From NCBI RefSeq assembly GCF_025950085.1, contig NZ_JAPDDS010000005.1, forward strand, positions 372,001-436,000: a DNA stretch of 64,000 nucleotides. The letters are read 5' to 3'. Position 1 is the stretch's first letter; the number at the start of each line of letters is the position of its first letter. A program made the position numbers and the translations under genes. Below the pieces are notes generated by a model. It made no database searches. It was not told the DNA's origin and saw only the letters and a list, made by a program, of their open reading frames with translations. This stretch comes from Luteolibacter flavescens. Lineage in GTDB: Bacteria > Verrucomicrobiota > Verrucomicrobiia > Verrucomicrobiales > Akkermansiaceae. Of the stretch, positions 1-9,698 are shown piece after piece.

Positions 1-410
1 TGAATTTCCCCCGCAACACGGAGGAAGCCTTCCGCTTCTACCAGTCCGTCTTCCAGACGGAGCTGGGCGAGATCCATCGCATGGGCAGCGTGCCGCCGAA
101 TCCGGAGCAGCCGTTGGCGGAGGAGGACAAGGATCTGGTGCTGCACGTCGAGCTACCGATCCTGGGCGGGCACGTCCTGATGGGCACCGATGCGCCGGAG
201 TCGATGGGCTTCAACTGCAAGCCGGGGACCAATGTCTATCTCAACCTGGAGCCGGACACGCGTGAGGAAGCGGACCGGCTTTTCAGCGCGCTCACCGAGG
301 GAGGCAAGGTCGAGATGCCGCTGCAAGACATGTTCTGGGGTGCTTACTTCGGCTCGCTCACCGATCGCTTCGGCGTGCAGTGGATGGTGAACTGCGCGAC
401 TCCGGCTTGA
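1..410 (+). CDS. VOC/PhnB-like family protein, 5' end cut by the window
   Basis: The reading frame is open from the first bases and starts outside the window. The visible C-terminal part, about 135 residues, contains FRFYQSVF near its start, GGHVLMGTDAPE in the middle, and the ending PLQDMFWGAYFGSLTDRFG followed by VQWMVN. This matches the PhnB/3-demethylubiquinone-like branch of the vicinal oxygen chelate (glyoxalase/bleomycin resistance) superfamily. Members are small cytosolic betaalphabetabetabeta proteins, many of unknown substrate. The MFWG and FGVQWMVN pattern is diagnostic of the branch but does not give a substrate. It converges on the adenosine-deaminase-like gene with a palindromic repeat between them. 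Confidence 0.8.
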   Translation, partial: NFPRNTEEAFRFYQSVFQTELGEIHRMGSVPPNPEQPLAEEDKDLVLHVELPILGGHVLMGTDAPESMGFNCKPGTNVYLNLEPDTREEADRLFSALTEGGKVEMPLQDMFWGAYFGSLTDRFGVQWMVNCATPA

Positions 411-416
411 GCCCCC

Positions 417-484
417 GTGGCCACGGCATCCTGCCGCGAGCCTTCCTGCGAAGAGGCTTGCGGCAGGATGCCGCAGCCACTTTT
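417..484. repeat. Palindromic repeat, copy A (paired form)
   Basis: Two inverted half-units (about 417-442 and 455-480) face each other across a short loop. Each half is itself a hairpin with core GCGGCAGGATGCCGC or its near-complement, and the right half ends in GCAGCCACTTTT. It fills the gap between two convergent genes and ends 1 bp before the stop codon of the adenosine-deaminase-like gene. Copies B (48442-48531) and C (49003-49032) share the outer sequence but have GCGGCT/AGCCGC as stem, so stem bases differ in a paired, compensatory way. It is REP-like in size and position; whether it acts as terminator or mobile unit is unknown. Confidence 0.75.
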
Positions 485-485
485 G

Positions 486-1508
486 TTAGACGCTGAGGAA
501 GCGGTGCTGCACGGCGTGCTGCATCGCCAGCTTCAGCAGCGGGCCGGCATCGTCGCCGAGTTCCGCGCCCACGATCTCGTGTTCCTTCTTCAGGTTCGTG
601 TGCACGAGGTAGGGGTTGTCGGTATTGATGCAGAAGGGGACGTCGCACTTTTCCAGCAGCCGCACGAAGCCGCCGAGCCACTGGAAGTCCGGAACGACGC
701 GCGTGACCCGGTTCACGGTGGGGCACAGCTCCAAGCAGATGCCGTGCTCCTGCAGGCGGGCGATGAGGTTTTCGCGCAGCTTGCCCTCGGCGCGGCGGAG
801 TTCGATGCCGTGGCCGATGCGGTCCGGGCGGATGGCGTCGATCACGCGCATCATGCCCTCGGGGCCGGTGCCTTCGCTTTCCCCGACGTGATAGGTGATC
901 TTCAGCCCGGCCTCGCGCGCCTTTCCCATCATGGTGCTCACCTCGCTGAGCCACGGGCTGCTCAGCTCCAGCGAGCGTGACTCGGGGCCTGCCATGTCGA
1001 TGCCCACGACGCCGTTCGCGCCATTGAGCGCGCCGCGGCTGCGCCACTTGATCGCGGCATCGATGATCTGCCAATTCGCCTCCAGCGGCATGTCCCGGCC
1101 GAGCGAGAGGATGATGCCGGTGGCCACGCCGTAGTGCAGCGATGCGCGCTCGAGCCCCTGCATCACGGCGAGGATGATGGCGTCCATGGTGTGCAGGCCA
1201 TGGCGCACGCGCTTGAAGGGATTGAAGCGCAACTCCAGCGCCTGCACCTGTGCCCGCCGGTAGGCCTTTGCCACCACTTGGTAGGCCGAGACGCTGGCAG
1301 CGGAGGGCGAGGACTGGATCTCCTCGGTGACCTGGAAGTAGCGGCCGAGGAAGTCATCCAGCGATGCCACCTCGTCCGGCCGCGCGGTCAGCGACTGGTG
1401 GAAGCTCGCGAAATTGTCGAAGCTCGTCCGCAGGCCATTGTCGCAAAGGATCTCCCACAGGACCGACGAGGGAACCGCTCCGCCGAGATGGATGTGCAGG
1501 TCGTGCAT
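486..1508 (-). CDS. Adenosine deaminase family amidohydrolase
   Basis: A 340-residue cytosolic metal-dependent deaminase of the adenosine/AMP deaminase superfamily, expected to hydrolyse the amino group of a purine-type substrate. The N-terminus has the metal-binding HIH motif (MHDLHIHLGG), followed by YHVGES (HxGE general acid region), DRIGHGIEL, LELCPTVN and the late metal-binding Asp in INTDNP (about D297). Classical ADA has two consecutive aspartates at that last site; here the second is Asn (about N298), so substrate preference may differ from adenosine. Full length for the family, with the ATG directly at the conserved motif. It stands alone, convergent with the VOC gene. Confidence 0.8.
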   Translation of the reverse strand: MHDLHIHLGGAVPSSVLWEILCDNGLRTSFDNFASFHQSLTARPDEVASLDDFLGRYFQVTEEIQSSPSAASVSAYQVVAKAYRRAQVQALELRFNPFKRVRHGLHTMDAIILAVMQGLERASLHYGVATGIILSLGRDMPLEANWQIIDAAIKWRSRGALNGANGVVGIDMAGPESRSLELSSPWLSEVSTMMGKAREAGLKITYHVGESEGTGPEGMMRVIDAIRPDRIGHGIELRRAEGKLRENLIARLQEHGICLELCPTVNRVTRVVPDFQWLGGFVRLLEKCDVPFCINTDNPYLVHTNLKKEHEIVGAELGDDAGPLLKLAMQHAVQHRFLSV

Positions 1509-1548
1509 GAGCTATCAAAGCCGTGCGGCAAGCCCGTGGCAAGAGCGG

Positions 1549-4500
1549 CTACTTGAGCGGCACCCGCGTGGAGATCCAGGTGCCGCTGCCGGCATCGCCC
1601 GCGATCCACTCGGCCTCACGCGCGGTCGTTTCTGCCGGCGGGATCATCTTCCAAGCCAGGTTGTCTTGCGTGACCTGGCTGGCCTGCGCCGTCCAGCGGG
1701 GTGGGGGAATCAATTTCACCCGGCTCTGCCAGTTCTTCCCCGCTGAGCACTTCACCTCCCCGGCGGTGGCGGTCAGTTGCACCGGCGAATCCGGCAGCGC
1801 GGATGGCAGTTTCGCATCGCCATCGAAAAGCATCATCACCGGCTCGGCACCCACCGTCAGCCGGTAGCTGCCATCCGGTGACTTCAGTTCCGTGGTGCGT
1901 CCGTCGATGGCGATGTGGGTCATGGCCCGCGTGCCTGCCAGCCGCCACTCCACCTGCCGGGACTTGGTGTCGTTCCAAGTAACCAGCAAGGCATGCTGCC
2001 CCGCATCCCGGAAGAGCACCGCACGGGTGCCGTCCGGATAGCGCTTCTCCTCGACGAAGCGCTTCACGGCGATGGCGTTCACGGCATGGTAGTAGGCGAC
2101 CGCGTCGAGCCGGGGATTGTAGCGGTTGTAGCGGCAGTCGAAGACATTGTGCGAGTCGCCGGAGGATCCGTGGCTCGACCCGTCGCCATCCGGATAGAGC
2201 AGGCCGAACCACGAGGCATTCTCCCCGCCCGCGGCGAAGAAGGTCGCGAATTTCTTCGGCAGTTCCGATGCCACGGCGAGCCGCGTCATCCCCTGGCTGT
2301 TCAGCCCGAGCTCGGTGGACCAGATCGGCTTTTCGACACCGTATTTCTCCTGTAGCGCGCGATACTCGCCGATCGTCCGGCGGACATCTTCGGCGCTCTC
2401 GTAGATGTGGAAATCGAAGGCGTCGCACGACTTTCCATAGCCCGCTTTGAAGTATTCTTCGTTGGGCTCGACGGAGGTGGCGACGACCTTGATGGACGGG
2501 TCGAACTTCTTCACTTCATCGTAGAGGACGCGATAGGCTTCCGCATTCTTCACCACGCGCTCGCCGGTGCCGTGGGGTTCATTGCCGAGATTGATGACGA
2601 GCGGCCGGTGCTTGCCGTAGGTCGTCAGGAAATTCCGCATGCCCTCGCGCAGGGCTCTTTCGTCGTAGTCGGTGGAGCCGCGTTCGATCTGCGCGGCGGG
2701 CGTGCCCGTGACCCATCCCATGCCGAGTTCCTTGACGAGATCGAGTCCCGGGGCTTCCGGCGTGTAGGGCGGCTTTGCCGACCAGCCTCCCCAGACGCCG
2801 CACATCCGCACGCCGAGGCGATGGGAGAGCCGGATGAATTCGGGGATGCGGTTGTCCCAATTCCGCGCGGTGAAGGGGACGTCTTCGGGCTCGTGGCGAT
2901 GGGTGGCCGCTTCCGGCAGGATCGCGAGGCCGGTGTGGTTCTTGAAGTGCTCTCCATCCAAAGAGGCATGCACCTCGTAGTAGCGTCCCGTCTCAAGAGG
3001 CACGCGCGAGAGATCGAGCGATGCGGTGTAGATGAACTTTCCGTCCTTCGTCTCGGGCCCGTCGAGGGAAGTGGTGACGGGCATCTGCTGCTCGACTCCC
3101 CAATAGTCGCACACCGTCCATGCAAGCGAGCGGGCATCGGCTGCGAGCGGCTTCCGGCAGATGACTTCCACGGTCACCGTCCTGGGATCGCCCGGCAGCA
3201 GGAGATTCCCCAGTGCAGCGGTGGAGAAAAGCAGCCGCTCCACCCGGCCTGCGCGGAGCGGCGCGGGCTCCAGCGGGGAGATGGCCAGATCGTCCAGCCA
3301 CAAGGTGCCCCAGGTCTTCCGAAGCTCGCCGCGGATGCGTGCGGCGGTGGCCCCCGTGGGGAGATCGATGGTCGACCGGATCGTTTCCCAATCACGTTTC
3401 CCGGTGATCTCGGACACAGGCAGGGTAGCGATCCGCTTGCCGCCGGGCCCGAATACATCGAGCACGATGCTGCCGTGATAGGAATTGTCGGGCGACTCCA
3501 GCGCGGACTTCACCCGCATCCCGGCCAGCCAGCGACCGGGAACTACGGTAAATATAGTAGTGGAGAATGCCTGCGGTTTCTCCGTTTCATCCACGGTGCG
3601 GGACAGCTTCAGCGCGGCCGCTTCCACTGCCCCGGAGCTGGTCCATCCGGCGGGCAGCCCGTCGTTGAAATCCTCCTCCAGCACCGCCTCTCCGGAGAAG
3701 ACCGGCAGCAGGAACTCTCCCCGGATGCGGCGCATCTCCAGCGCGGGCTGCTTGCCTCGCTCGTCCGAGCCCGAAGTCACGGAGATGGAAAACAACTTGG
3801 CCGCTCCTTCATGCCATTGGCCGTCGTTCGTGCCACCCCAATGCTCGCCGCCAGCGATGGCCTGCGGATCGATGACGATCTCGTGCCATGCTCCATCGGC
3901 GACGACCGGGATGCCCTTCCGCTGATGCGTCTGGCCGCTGCCATCCACGAGCTGCACCGAGACGGTCGTGACATTCTTCGTCCGCGCCTCCATGCGGATC
4001 GCCTTCAAGCTGGCAGCTTGGAATTCATCGAGCGACCGGATGGCGGCGCAGTAGGCTCCGCCCTTCGTGAAATCGCCGCGCAGCGTGAGATGATCCTTCG
4101 CCGTGAGGCTGCCGGTGGCCCCTTTGAATTCAGCGCCCTCGCTGAACTGCCACTCATGCGCGCCACCGATGATTTCATCCAGCGCCACCGACTCGACGAC
4201 GGCCTCTCCCGCCACGGCCTGCGGAGGCTGCTCGATCCTGAGATTGCGGAATTCCAGGGTGCGGACCTTGTTCGTGCCGCCATTGCCCAGCAGGAAGCAG
4301 ACATACTTGGCCGGGCCGTGCCACTTGCCGTCCTTCGCGCCGCCCCAGGATTCGTAGCGGGCCACGTTCGTCAGCGCTCCGGCAGTGCCGCGATCCCGGA
4401 AGAAGGCCTCCAGCGGCAGATTCACCGGTTGCCAGCCCTTCGCCGGGTCGATCTTTAGCACGATCTGGTGGCACTGGCCGCTGCCATCGCCCAGCCGCAG

Positions 4501-4788
4501 CGTGAATTCCTCCGAGCCCACCGCCCGCACGTCGAATGATAGCACGCGCACGTCCACGTCATCGATGGCGCGCTGCGCCTGCACGTAACCGCCCCCGCCG
4601 GTGAAATCCCCGGTGAGCGTTAGCACCCCTTCCTTGCCATCCAGCTTCCCCGTCGCGCCGGGGAATTCGCGCCCGTTGTCGAAGGCCCACCCGTCGGCCG
4701 GCTTGTCGGCATTGATTAGGTCAAGCGGCACCGAATGGGCGATCTGAATCGCAAATGCGGCAAAGAGCGAAGCGAGGAAGCGGCGCAT
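1549..4788 (-). CDS. Secreted multidomain glycoside hydrolase (clan A-like)
   Basis: A 1079-residue exported protein. The signal peptide starts at the ATG of MRRFLASLFAAFAIQIAHS; a TTG nine bases upstream is a less likely start. Residues about 20-190 and 205-365 are two related modules, each with a W.F..G.EF.GATG pattern and WGG..DG.WHGPAK or a variant, resembling carbohydrate-binding beta-sandwiches. A third sandwich (about 370-530) follows. The catalytic part has the clan GH-A signature pair: NLGNEPHG (acid/base Glu near 736) and IWSTELGLNS (nucleophile Glu near 823), with an all-beta C-terminal domain after it. It probably acts outside the cytoplasm on a plant or algal polysaccharide. I cannot assign a GH family number by eye. 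Confidence 0.75.
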   Translation of the reverse strand: MRRFLASLFAAFAIQIAHSVPLDLINADKPADGWAFDNGREFPGATGKLDGKEGVLTLTGDFTGGGGYVQAQRAIDDVDVRVLSFDVRAVGSEEFTLRLGDGSGQCHQIVLKIDPAKGWQPVNLPLEAFFRDRGTAGALTNVARYESWGGAKDGKWHGPAKYVCFLLGNGGTNKVRTLEFRNLRIEQPPQAVAGEAVVESVALDEIIGGAHEWQFSEGAEFKGATGSLTAKDHLTLRGDFTKGGAYCAAIRSLDEFQAASLKAIRMEARTKNVTTVSVQLVDGSGQTHQRKGIPVVADGAWHEIVIDPQAIAGGEHWGGTNDGQWHEGAAKLFSISVTSGSDERGKQPALEMRRIRGEFLLPVFSGEAVLEEDFNDGLPAGWTSSGAVEAAALKLSRTVDETEKPQAFSTTIFTVVPGRWLAGMRVKSALESPDNSYHGSIVLDVFGPGGKRIATLPVSEITGKRDWETIRSTIDLPTGATAARIRGELRKTWGTLWLDDLAISPLEPAPLRAGRVERLLFSTAALGNLLLPGDPRTVTVEVICRKPLAADARSLAWTVCDYWGVEQQMPVTTSLDGPETKDGKFIYTASLDLSRVPLETGRYYEVHASLDGEHFKNHTGLAILPEAATHRHEPEDVPFTARNWDNRIPEFIRLSHRLGVRMCGVWGGWSAKPPYTPEAPGLDLVKELGMGWVTGTPAAQIERGSTDYDERALREGMRNFLTTYGKHRPLVINLGNEPHGTGERVVKNAEAYRVLYDEVKKFDPSIKVVATSVEPNEEYFKAGYGKSCDAFDFHIYESAEDVRRTIGEYRALQEKYGVEKPIWSTELGLNSQGMTRLAVASELPKKFATFFAAGGENASWFGLLYPDGDGSSHGSSGDSHNVFDCRYNRYNPRLDAVAYYHAVNAIAVKRFVEEKRYPDGTRAVLFRDAGQHALLVTWNDTKSRQVEWRLAGTRAMTHIAIDGRTTELKSPDGSYRLTVGAEPVMMLFDGDAKLPSALPDSPVQLTATAGEVKCSAGKNWQSRVKLIPPPRWTAQASQVTQDNLAWKMIPPAETTAREAEWIAGDAGSGTWISTRVPLK

Positions 4789-4900
4789 GGCAAACAAGCG
4801 ATACGCGCCTCGCGGTCACTTCATCTCAGCGGAGTTTTGAAGGACCGGAGGCTTTCTGCCGATGGATCGGGAATCGACAATCCCTCGGGGAGTTCCGGGC

Positions 4901-5203
4901 TTATTTCGAAAGTGGCCGAACCCTCGCCCGGATCTCGGTGGCTTTCTCCAGTTCCACCCGGTGGAGGTCATATTGACTCTGGAGATTCGCCCAGAACTGC
5001 GGATTCATTCCGAAGAATGTCCCCAGTGCGAACGCGGTCTCGGCATGGATCGGTCGCTTGCCCTTGATGATCTCGTTCAGGGTCGAGCGAGGGATGCCAG
5101 TGCGTTCGGAGAGCTCTGCCTGGGACAGGCCGAAACCATCGAGAAACTCCTCCTTGAGAATGCGTCCGGGCGTGGCCCGGAGAATTGGTGGCGGGATCTT
5201 CAT
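4901..5203 (-). CDS. higA: HigA-family antitoxin (XRE helix-turn-helix)
   Basis: A 100-residue antitoxin and DNA-binding autorepressor. After the typical HigA opening PGRILKEEFL comes a helix-turn-helix, GLSQAELSERTGIPRSTLNEIIKGKRPI written here in part as LSQAELSERTGIPRSTLNEI, and then AETAFALGTFFGMNPQFWANLQ and YDLHRVELE, all hallmarks of the HigA addiction module family. It should bind and neutralise HigB encoded immediately upstream on the same strand (gap 4 bp). That higB is truncated, so this is an orphaned antitoxin at this locus. Confidence 0.88.
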   Translation of the reverse strand: MKIPPPILRATPGRILKEEFLDGFGLSQAELSERTGIPRSTLNEIIKGKRPIHAETAFALGTFFGMNPQFWANLQSQYDLHRVELEKATEIRARVRPLSK

Positions 5204-5207
5204 GGGT

Positions 5208-5387
5208 TCAATGGTAGTCCGTGATTTCCACCTCGCGTGGGCTTCCGTTGTTCCACTCGAAACAGAGGCGGTATTGGGCGTTGATGCGGATGCTGTGCTG
5301 GCCGGAGCGATCTCCCTTGAGTGCTTCGAGGTGATTGCTGGGAGGAATTCTCAGGTCGTCGAGTGACGTGGCGGCATCGAGCAGGCG
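5208..5387 (-). pseudogene. higB: higB toxin remnant (RelE/HigB C-terminal 59 residues)
   Basis: Reading the minus strand from 5387 gives 59 codons ending in TGA that match the C-terminal two thirds of HigB: LDAATSLDDLRIPPSNHLEA, then LKGDRSGQHSIRINAQYRLC and the terminal VEITDYH. HigB is normally about 92 residues, so the first 30 or so residues are missing. An in-frame TGA lies just upstream (5391-5393) and no ATG, GTG or TTG precedes the conserved region. The homology stops exactly at the edge of a 40-bp copy of the icd 3' end (5388-5427), so the 5' part was probably replaced by that segment. Stop to higA ATG spacing is 4 bp, as in intact higBA operons. Confidence 0.8.
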
Positions 5388-5427
5388 AGATCATCCCCGG
5401 GACCGCCTTGAAGGTCGCGCTCGGGCG
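5388..5427 (-). repeat. Displaced copy of the icd 3' end (repeat partner of 6266-6305)
   Basis: This 40-bp stretch aligns without gaps to 6266-6305, the last codons of icd. 36 of 40 positions match, including 24 in a row (5404-5427). Translated in the icd frame it reads [13 protein letters not shown], against [13 protein letters not shown] at the enzyme's C-terminus. Similarity stops within the icd stop codon on one side and exactly at the start of the higB remnant on the other. The two copies are in the same orientation, 878 bp apart, with vapBC between them. The picture is that of a duplicated attachment site or a recombination junction. No integrase is visible. Confidence 0.75.
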
Positions 5428-5502
5428 AGCGTGGTTCTAAGTCCGACAAAGGCTCTTCATCTCATCATGCTCAAACCGAGGTTCAGTCTCTTGCCGTTGA
5501 AT

Positions 5503-5916
5503 TCACGTGAAAGGATTCAGCATCTTGATCCCCGTGCCCGCAAAGTCTGAAGTGTTCCTCGTCACGATGGTCAGGGAATGCCGGCTCGCTGTCGCGGCGA
5601 TCTGACTGTCCAGGGAAGAGACCACGGTGCCTGATTTTTCCCAACTTGCCTTGAGCTGTCCCCAGACATGTGAAGTGCTCACATTGAAATTCAGGATACG
5701 CCCCTGCATGCAGTCGCAGAGCGACTGGAGCCACTGGCGAAGCTGCGCCTTGCGCTTGCCATCGGGCAGCCGTTCGATGCCACGGCGAATCTCTCCGATG
5801 GTAATCGCGCTGACGTAGAGCTCGCCCTCGTGTTGGCGAAGCCACGCGATCACCTTTGGATCGGGCTTGGGCTTCGCCTGTTCGCTGAAGACGTTTGTAT
5901 CGACGAGGTAGCTCAA
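5503..5916 (-). CDS. vapC: VapC-type PIN-domain toxin
   Basis: A 137-residue PIN-domain ribonuclease. The acidic metal-binding residues are in place: D6 (LVDTNVF), E42 (IGEIRRGIERLP), D103 (SLDSQIAATA) and D124 (TRNTSDF), close to the family pattern of TVTRNxxDF. It should cleave tRNA or other RNA when freed from its antitoxin. Its ATG overlaps the vapB stop by 4 bp (ATGA), giving translational coupling. The length is normal, so it appears functional. It lies within the segment bounded by the two icd 3'-end repeats. Confidence 0.9.
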   Translation of the reverse strand: MSYLVDTNVFSEQAKPKPDPKVIAWLRQHEGELYVSAITIGEIRRGIERLPDGKRKAQLRQWLQSLCDCMQGRILNFNVSTSHVWGQLKASWEKSGTVVSSLDSQIAATASRHSLTIVTRNTSDFAGTGIKMLNPFT

Positions 5917-6149
5917 AATTCCAAAGGCTTCGAATCGTCCTTCTCGCGGGGCGGGATCTCAAACGAGGCCGGGCAGGAAAGAAGTAGGTCCACCAAGCCG
6001 CGGTTCGCAGGATGGCCGATCCGGCGGAGGATGATGGTGTCCTCATCCTCGACGGTGATCTCGAAATCGTCGCCTGTCTGAAGCTGGAGCTGCTGTCGGA
6101 TCGCGCCGGGAAGAACGATTTGCCCTTTCTGTGACAAGACCGTGGTCAT
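5913..6149 (-). CDS. vapB: VapB-type antitoxin (AbrB/SpoVT swapped-hairpin)
   Basis: A 78-residue antitoxin. The N-terminus LSQKGQIVLPGAIRQQLQLQ, followed by GDDFEITVEDEDTIIL, is a swapped-hairpin AbrB DNA-binding fold; the acidic and proline-containing C-terminus (IPPREKDDSKPLEF) is suited to wrap around VapC. It lies directly upstream of vapC with a 4-bp overlap. A 10-bp-arm palindrome overlaps its own start codon and is the obvious autorepression site. Confidence 0.88.
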   Translation of the reverse strand: MTTVLSQKGQIVLPGAIRQQLQLQTGDDFEITVEDEDTIILRRIGHPANRGLVDLLLSCPASFEIPPREKDDSKPLEF

Positions 6150-6169
6150 GGTAGGAAAATCCTACCATG
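6147..6169 (-). promoter_or_regulatory. Palindromic vapBC operator overlapping the vapB start codon
   Basis: Arms CATGGTAGGA and TCCTACCATG form a perfect 10-bp inverted repeat around a central AAA. The outermost three bases on the vapB side are the vapB ATG itself. An autorepressor binding here would cover the ribosome binding region DNA and the likely transcription start; the same sequence could also fold in the mRNA and hide the start codon. AbrB-type antitoxins typically bind such palindromes. Confidence 0.7.
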
Positions 6170-6203
6170 CTCGACCAATTTTGCAAGCGCGCTGACTTCC
6201 GAC

Positions 6204-6239
6204 AAAAAAGGCCCGCTGGTGGATGTCGCCAGCGGGCCC
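6204..6239 (-). terminator. Rho-independent terminator downstream of icd
   Basis: On the minus strand a perfect 10-bp stem (GGCCCGCTGG with CCAGCGGGCC, 9-base loop) is followed by a run of six T (AAAAAA on the plus strand at 6204-6209). It lies 25 bp after the icd stop and separates icd from vapBC. Confidence 0.9.
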
Positions 6240-6263
6240 GGATGAAGTGTGCCTCGGAGATCC

Positions 6264-8546
<2,283 letters not shown>

Positions 8547-8563
8547 TCAATCCCGGGGGAATT

Positions 8564-8578
8564 TCGCGGGTCCCGCGA
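8564..8578. promoter_or_regulatory. Short palindrome in the icd/cytochrome c divergent region
   Basis: TCGCGGG and CCCGCGA form a perfect 7-bp inverted repeat around one T. It sits between icd (minus) and the cytochrome c gene (plus), the position expected for an operator. In GC-rich DNA such a palindrome can arise by chance and no other copy was noticed, so function is a guess. Confidence 0.25.
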
Positions 8579-8698
8579 CGGTTTAGCGGCAGGCTGATTT
8601 TTTCTTCCACGGGCAGTGTCACGGAAAATCACGTGTCCGCGTGGTTGCGAAAGGACCGGGGAGCGCTCATCGTAACCGGGCAGCCCGCAACGACCGAC

Positions 8699-9175
8699 AT
8701 GAAATACTTCGTTCTCACTCTCCTCGCCGCCAGTGCCGCAGTCGCCACCGCCGATGACGCCCAGAAGGCAAAGCTGATGGAAGCCGGCAAGGCCGCCTAC
8801 ACCAACTGCATGGCTTGCCACGGTGCCGATGGCGCAGGCGTGGCGATCCCGCCGGACAAGAAGATGGCTCCCTCTCTGATCGGCTCGAAGATCGTGACCG
8901 GCGAGCCAGCCGCTCTCGCGCTTGCCATTCTCAAGGGCATCCAGAAGGACCCCGCGAATGCCCAGATCCTCGGCATCATGGCCCCGCTGGAAGCCCAGCT
9001 CGCCGATGACGAGAAGCTCGCCGCGGTGATGACCTACGTGCGCGGTTCCTTCACGAACACCGCCGGGGTCGTGACTCCGGAAGACGCGAAGAAGTTCCGC
9101 GAGCAATTCAAGGATGTGAAGGGCCAGGTCACCCGCGCCCAGCTTGAGGAAGCCGGCAAGAAGAAGGACAAGTAA
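8699..9175 (+). CDS. Periplasmic monoheme cytochrome c
   Basis: A 158-residue exported class I cytochrome c. The signal peptide MKYFVLTLLAASAAVATADD supports the ATG at 8699; in-frame codons further upstream are not needed. The heme is bound at CMACH (GKAAYTNCMACHGADGAG), with a likely axial Met in GIMAPLEAQL and the usual late helix LAAVMTYVRGSF. The organisation resembles the single-heme cytochromes that feed oxidases or accept electrons from dehydrogenases. An azurin-like gene follows after 19 bp on the same strand, so the two probably form an electron-carrier operon. Confidence 0.9.
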   Translation: MKYFVLTLLAASAAVATADDAQKAKLMEAGKAAYTNCMACHGADGAGVAIPPDKKMAPSLIGSKIVTGEPAALALAILKGIQKDPANAQILGIMAPLEAQLADDEKLAAVMTYVRGSFTNTAGVVTPEDAKKFREQFKDVKGQVTRAQLEEAGKKKDK

Positions 9176-9194
9176 TCCGACCCCCGGCCGACCG

Positions 9195-9677
9195 ATGATG
9201 CGCGCTTTCCTCGCCTCCTTCGTGCTCGCCTCTGCCGCGGCCCCCGCGGCGGAGGTGGTGAAGCTGGAACTCAGTGCCGATGACCGGATGGTTTTCAGCA
9301 AGACCTCCTTCGAGGTGGTCAGCGGCCAGAAGGTTTCGCTGGTTTTCAAGAACACCAGCACGAAGGGCGAGAAGGCGATGAAGCACAACGTGGTCCTCCT
9401 CAAGCCGGGGACCACGATCATCCAGTTCGCGGCCAAGTGCAATGCCGCCGCCGCGACCGGCTACGTGCCGACCGACAAGGAGTCGAAGGAGAAGATGGTC
9501 GGCAGCATCAAGCTGCTCTCAGGCGGCCAGACCGGCACGTTGAATTTCGTGGCGGGAGAGCCCGGCGAGTATCTGTTCTTCTGCTCCTCGCCGGGGCACT
9601 TCGACAAGATGCACGGCAAGATCATCGTGAAGGACAAGGCCGACGCCGCGAAGAAGACCGAGGAAGCGAAGAAGTAA
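9195..9677 (+). CDS. Azurin-like blue copper protein
   Basis: A 160-residue exported cupredoxin with signal peptide MMRAFLASFVLASAAAPAAE. The type 1 copper ligands are visible as His in KHNVVLLKPG and the C-x4-H-x3-M cluster in CSSPGHFDKM, which is the azurin spacing. It should shuttle single electrons in the periplasm. The C-terminus is lysine/glutamate-rich. It follows the cytochrome c gene by 19 bp, suggesting that the two carriers are co-transcribed and may be alternative donors for a terminal oxidase or reductase. Confidence 0.88.
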   Translation: MMRAFLASFVLASAAAPAAEVVKLELSADDRMVFSKTSFEVVSGQKVSLVFKNTSTKGEKAMKHNVVLLKPGTTIIQFAAKCNAAAATGYVPTDKESKEKMVGSIKLLSGGQTGTLNFVAGEPGEYLFFCSSPGHFDKMHGKIIVKDKADAAKKTEEAKK

Positions 9678-9698
9678 TCTTCGCCCCTTTGATCACAC

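Noticed and set aside
358..1074. Minus-strand frame containing VAAASCRKP next to the adenosine-deaminase-like gene
   Set aside because: Its C-terminal part is the translated palindromic repeat and the rest is the out-of-frame shadow of the deaminase gene. The frames at 48311-48691 and 48666-49055 with VAAASSRKP are the same artefact.
2407..4458. 683-codon plus-strand frame opposite the glycoside hydrolase
   Set aside because: Antisense shadow with no motifs, while the minus-strand protein has a signal peptide and catalytic Glu motifs.
5200..5394. Minus-strand frame of 64 codons over the higB remnant
   Set aside because: It is in another frame than the HigB homology and shows only Arg/Pro-rich sequence.
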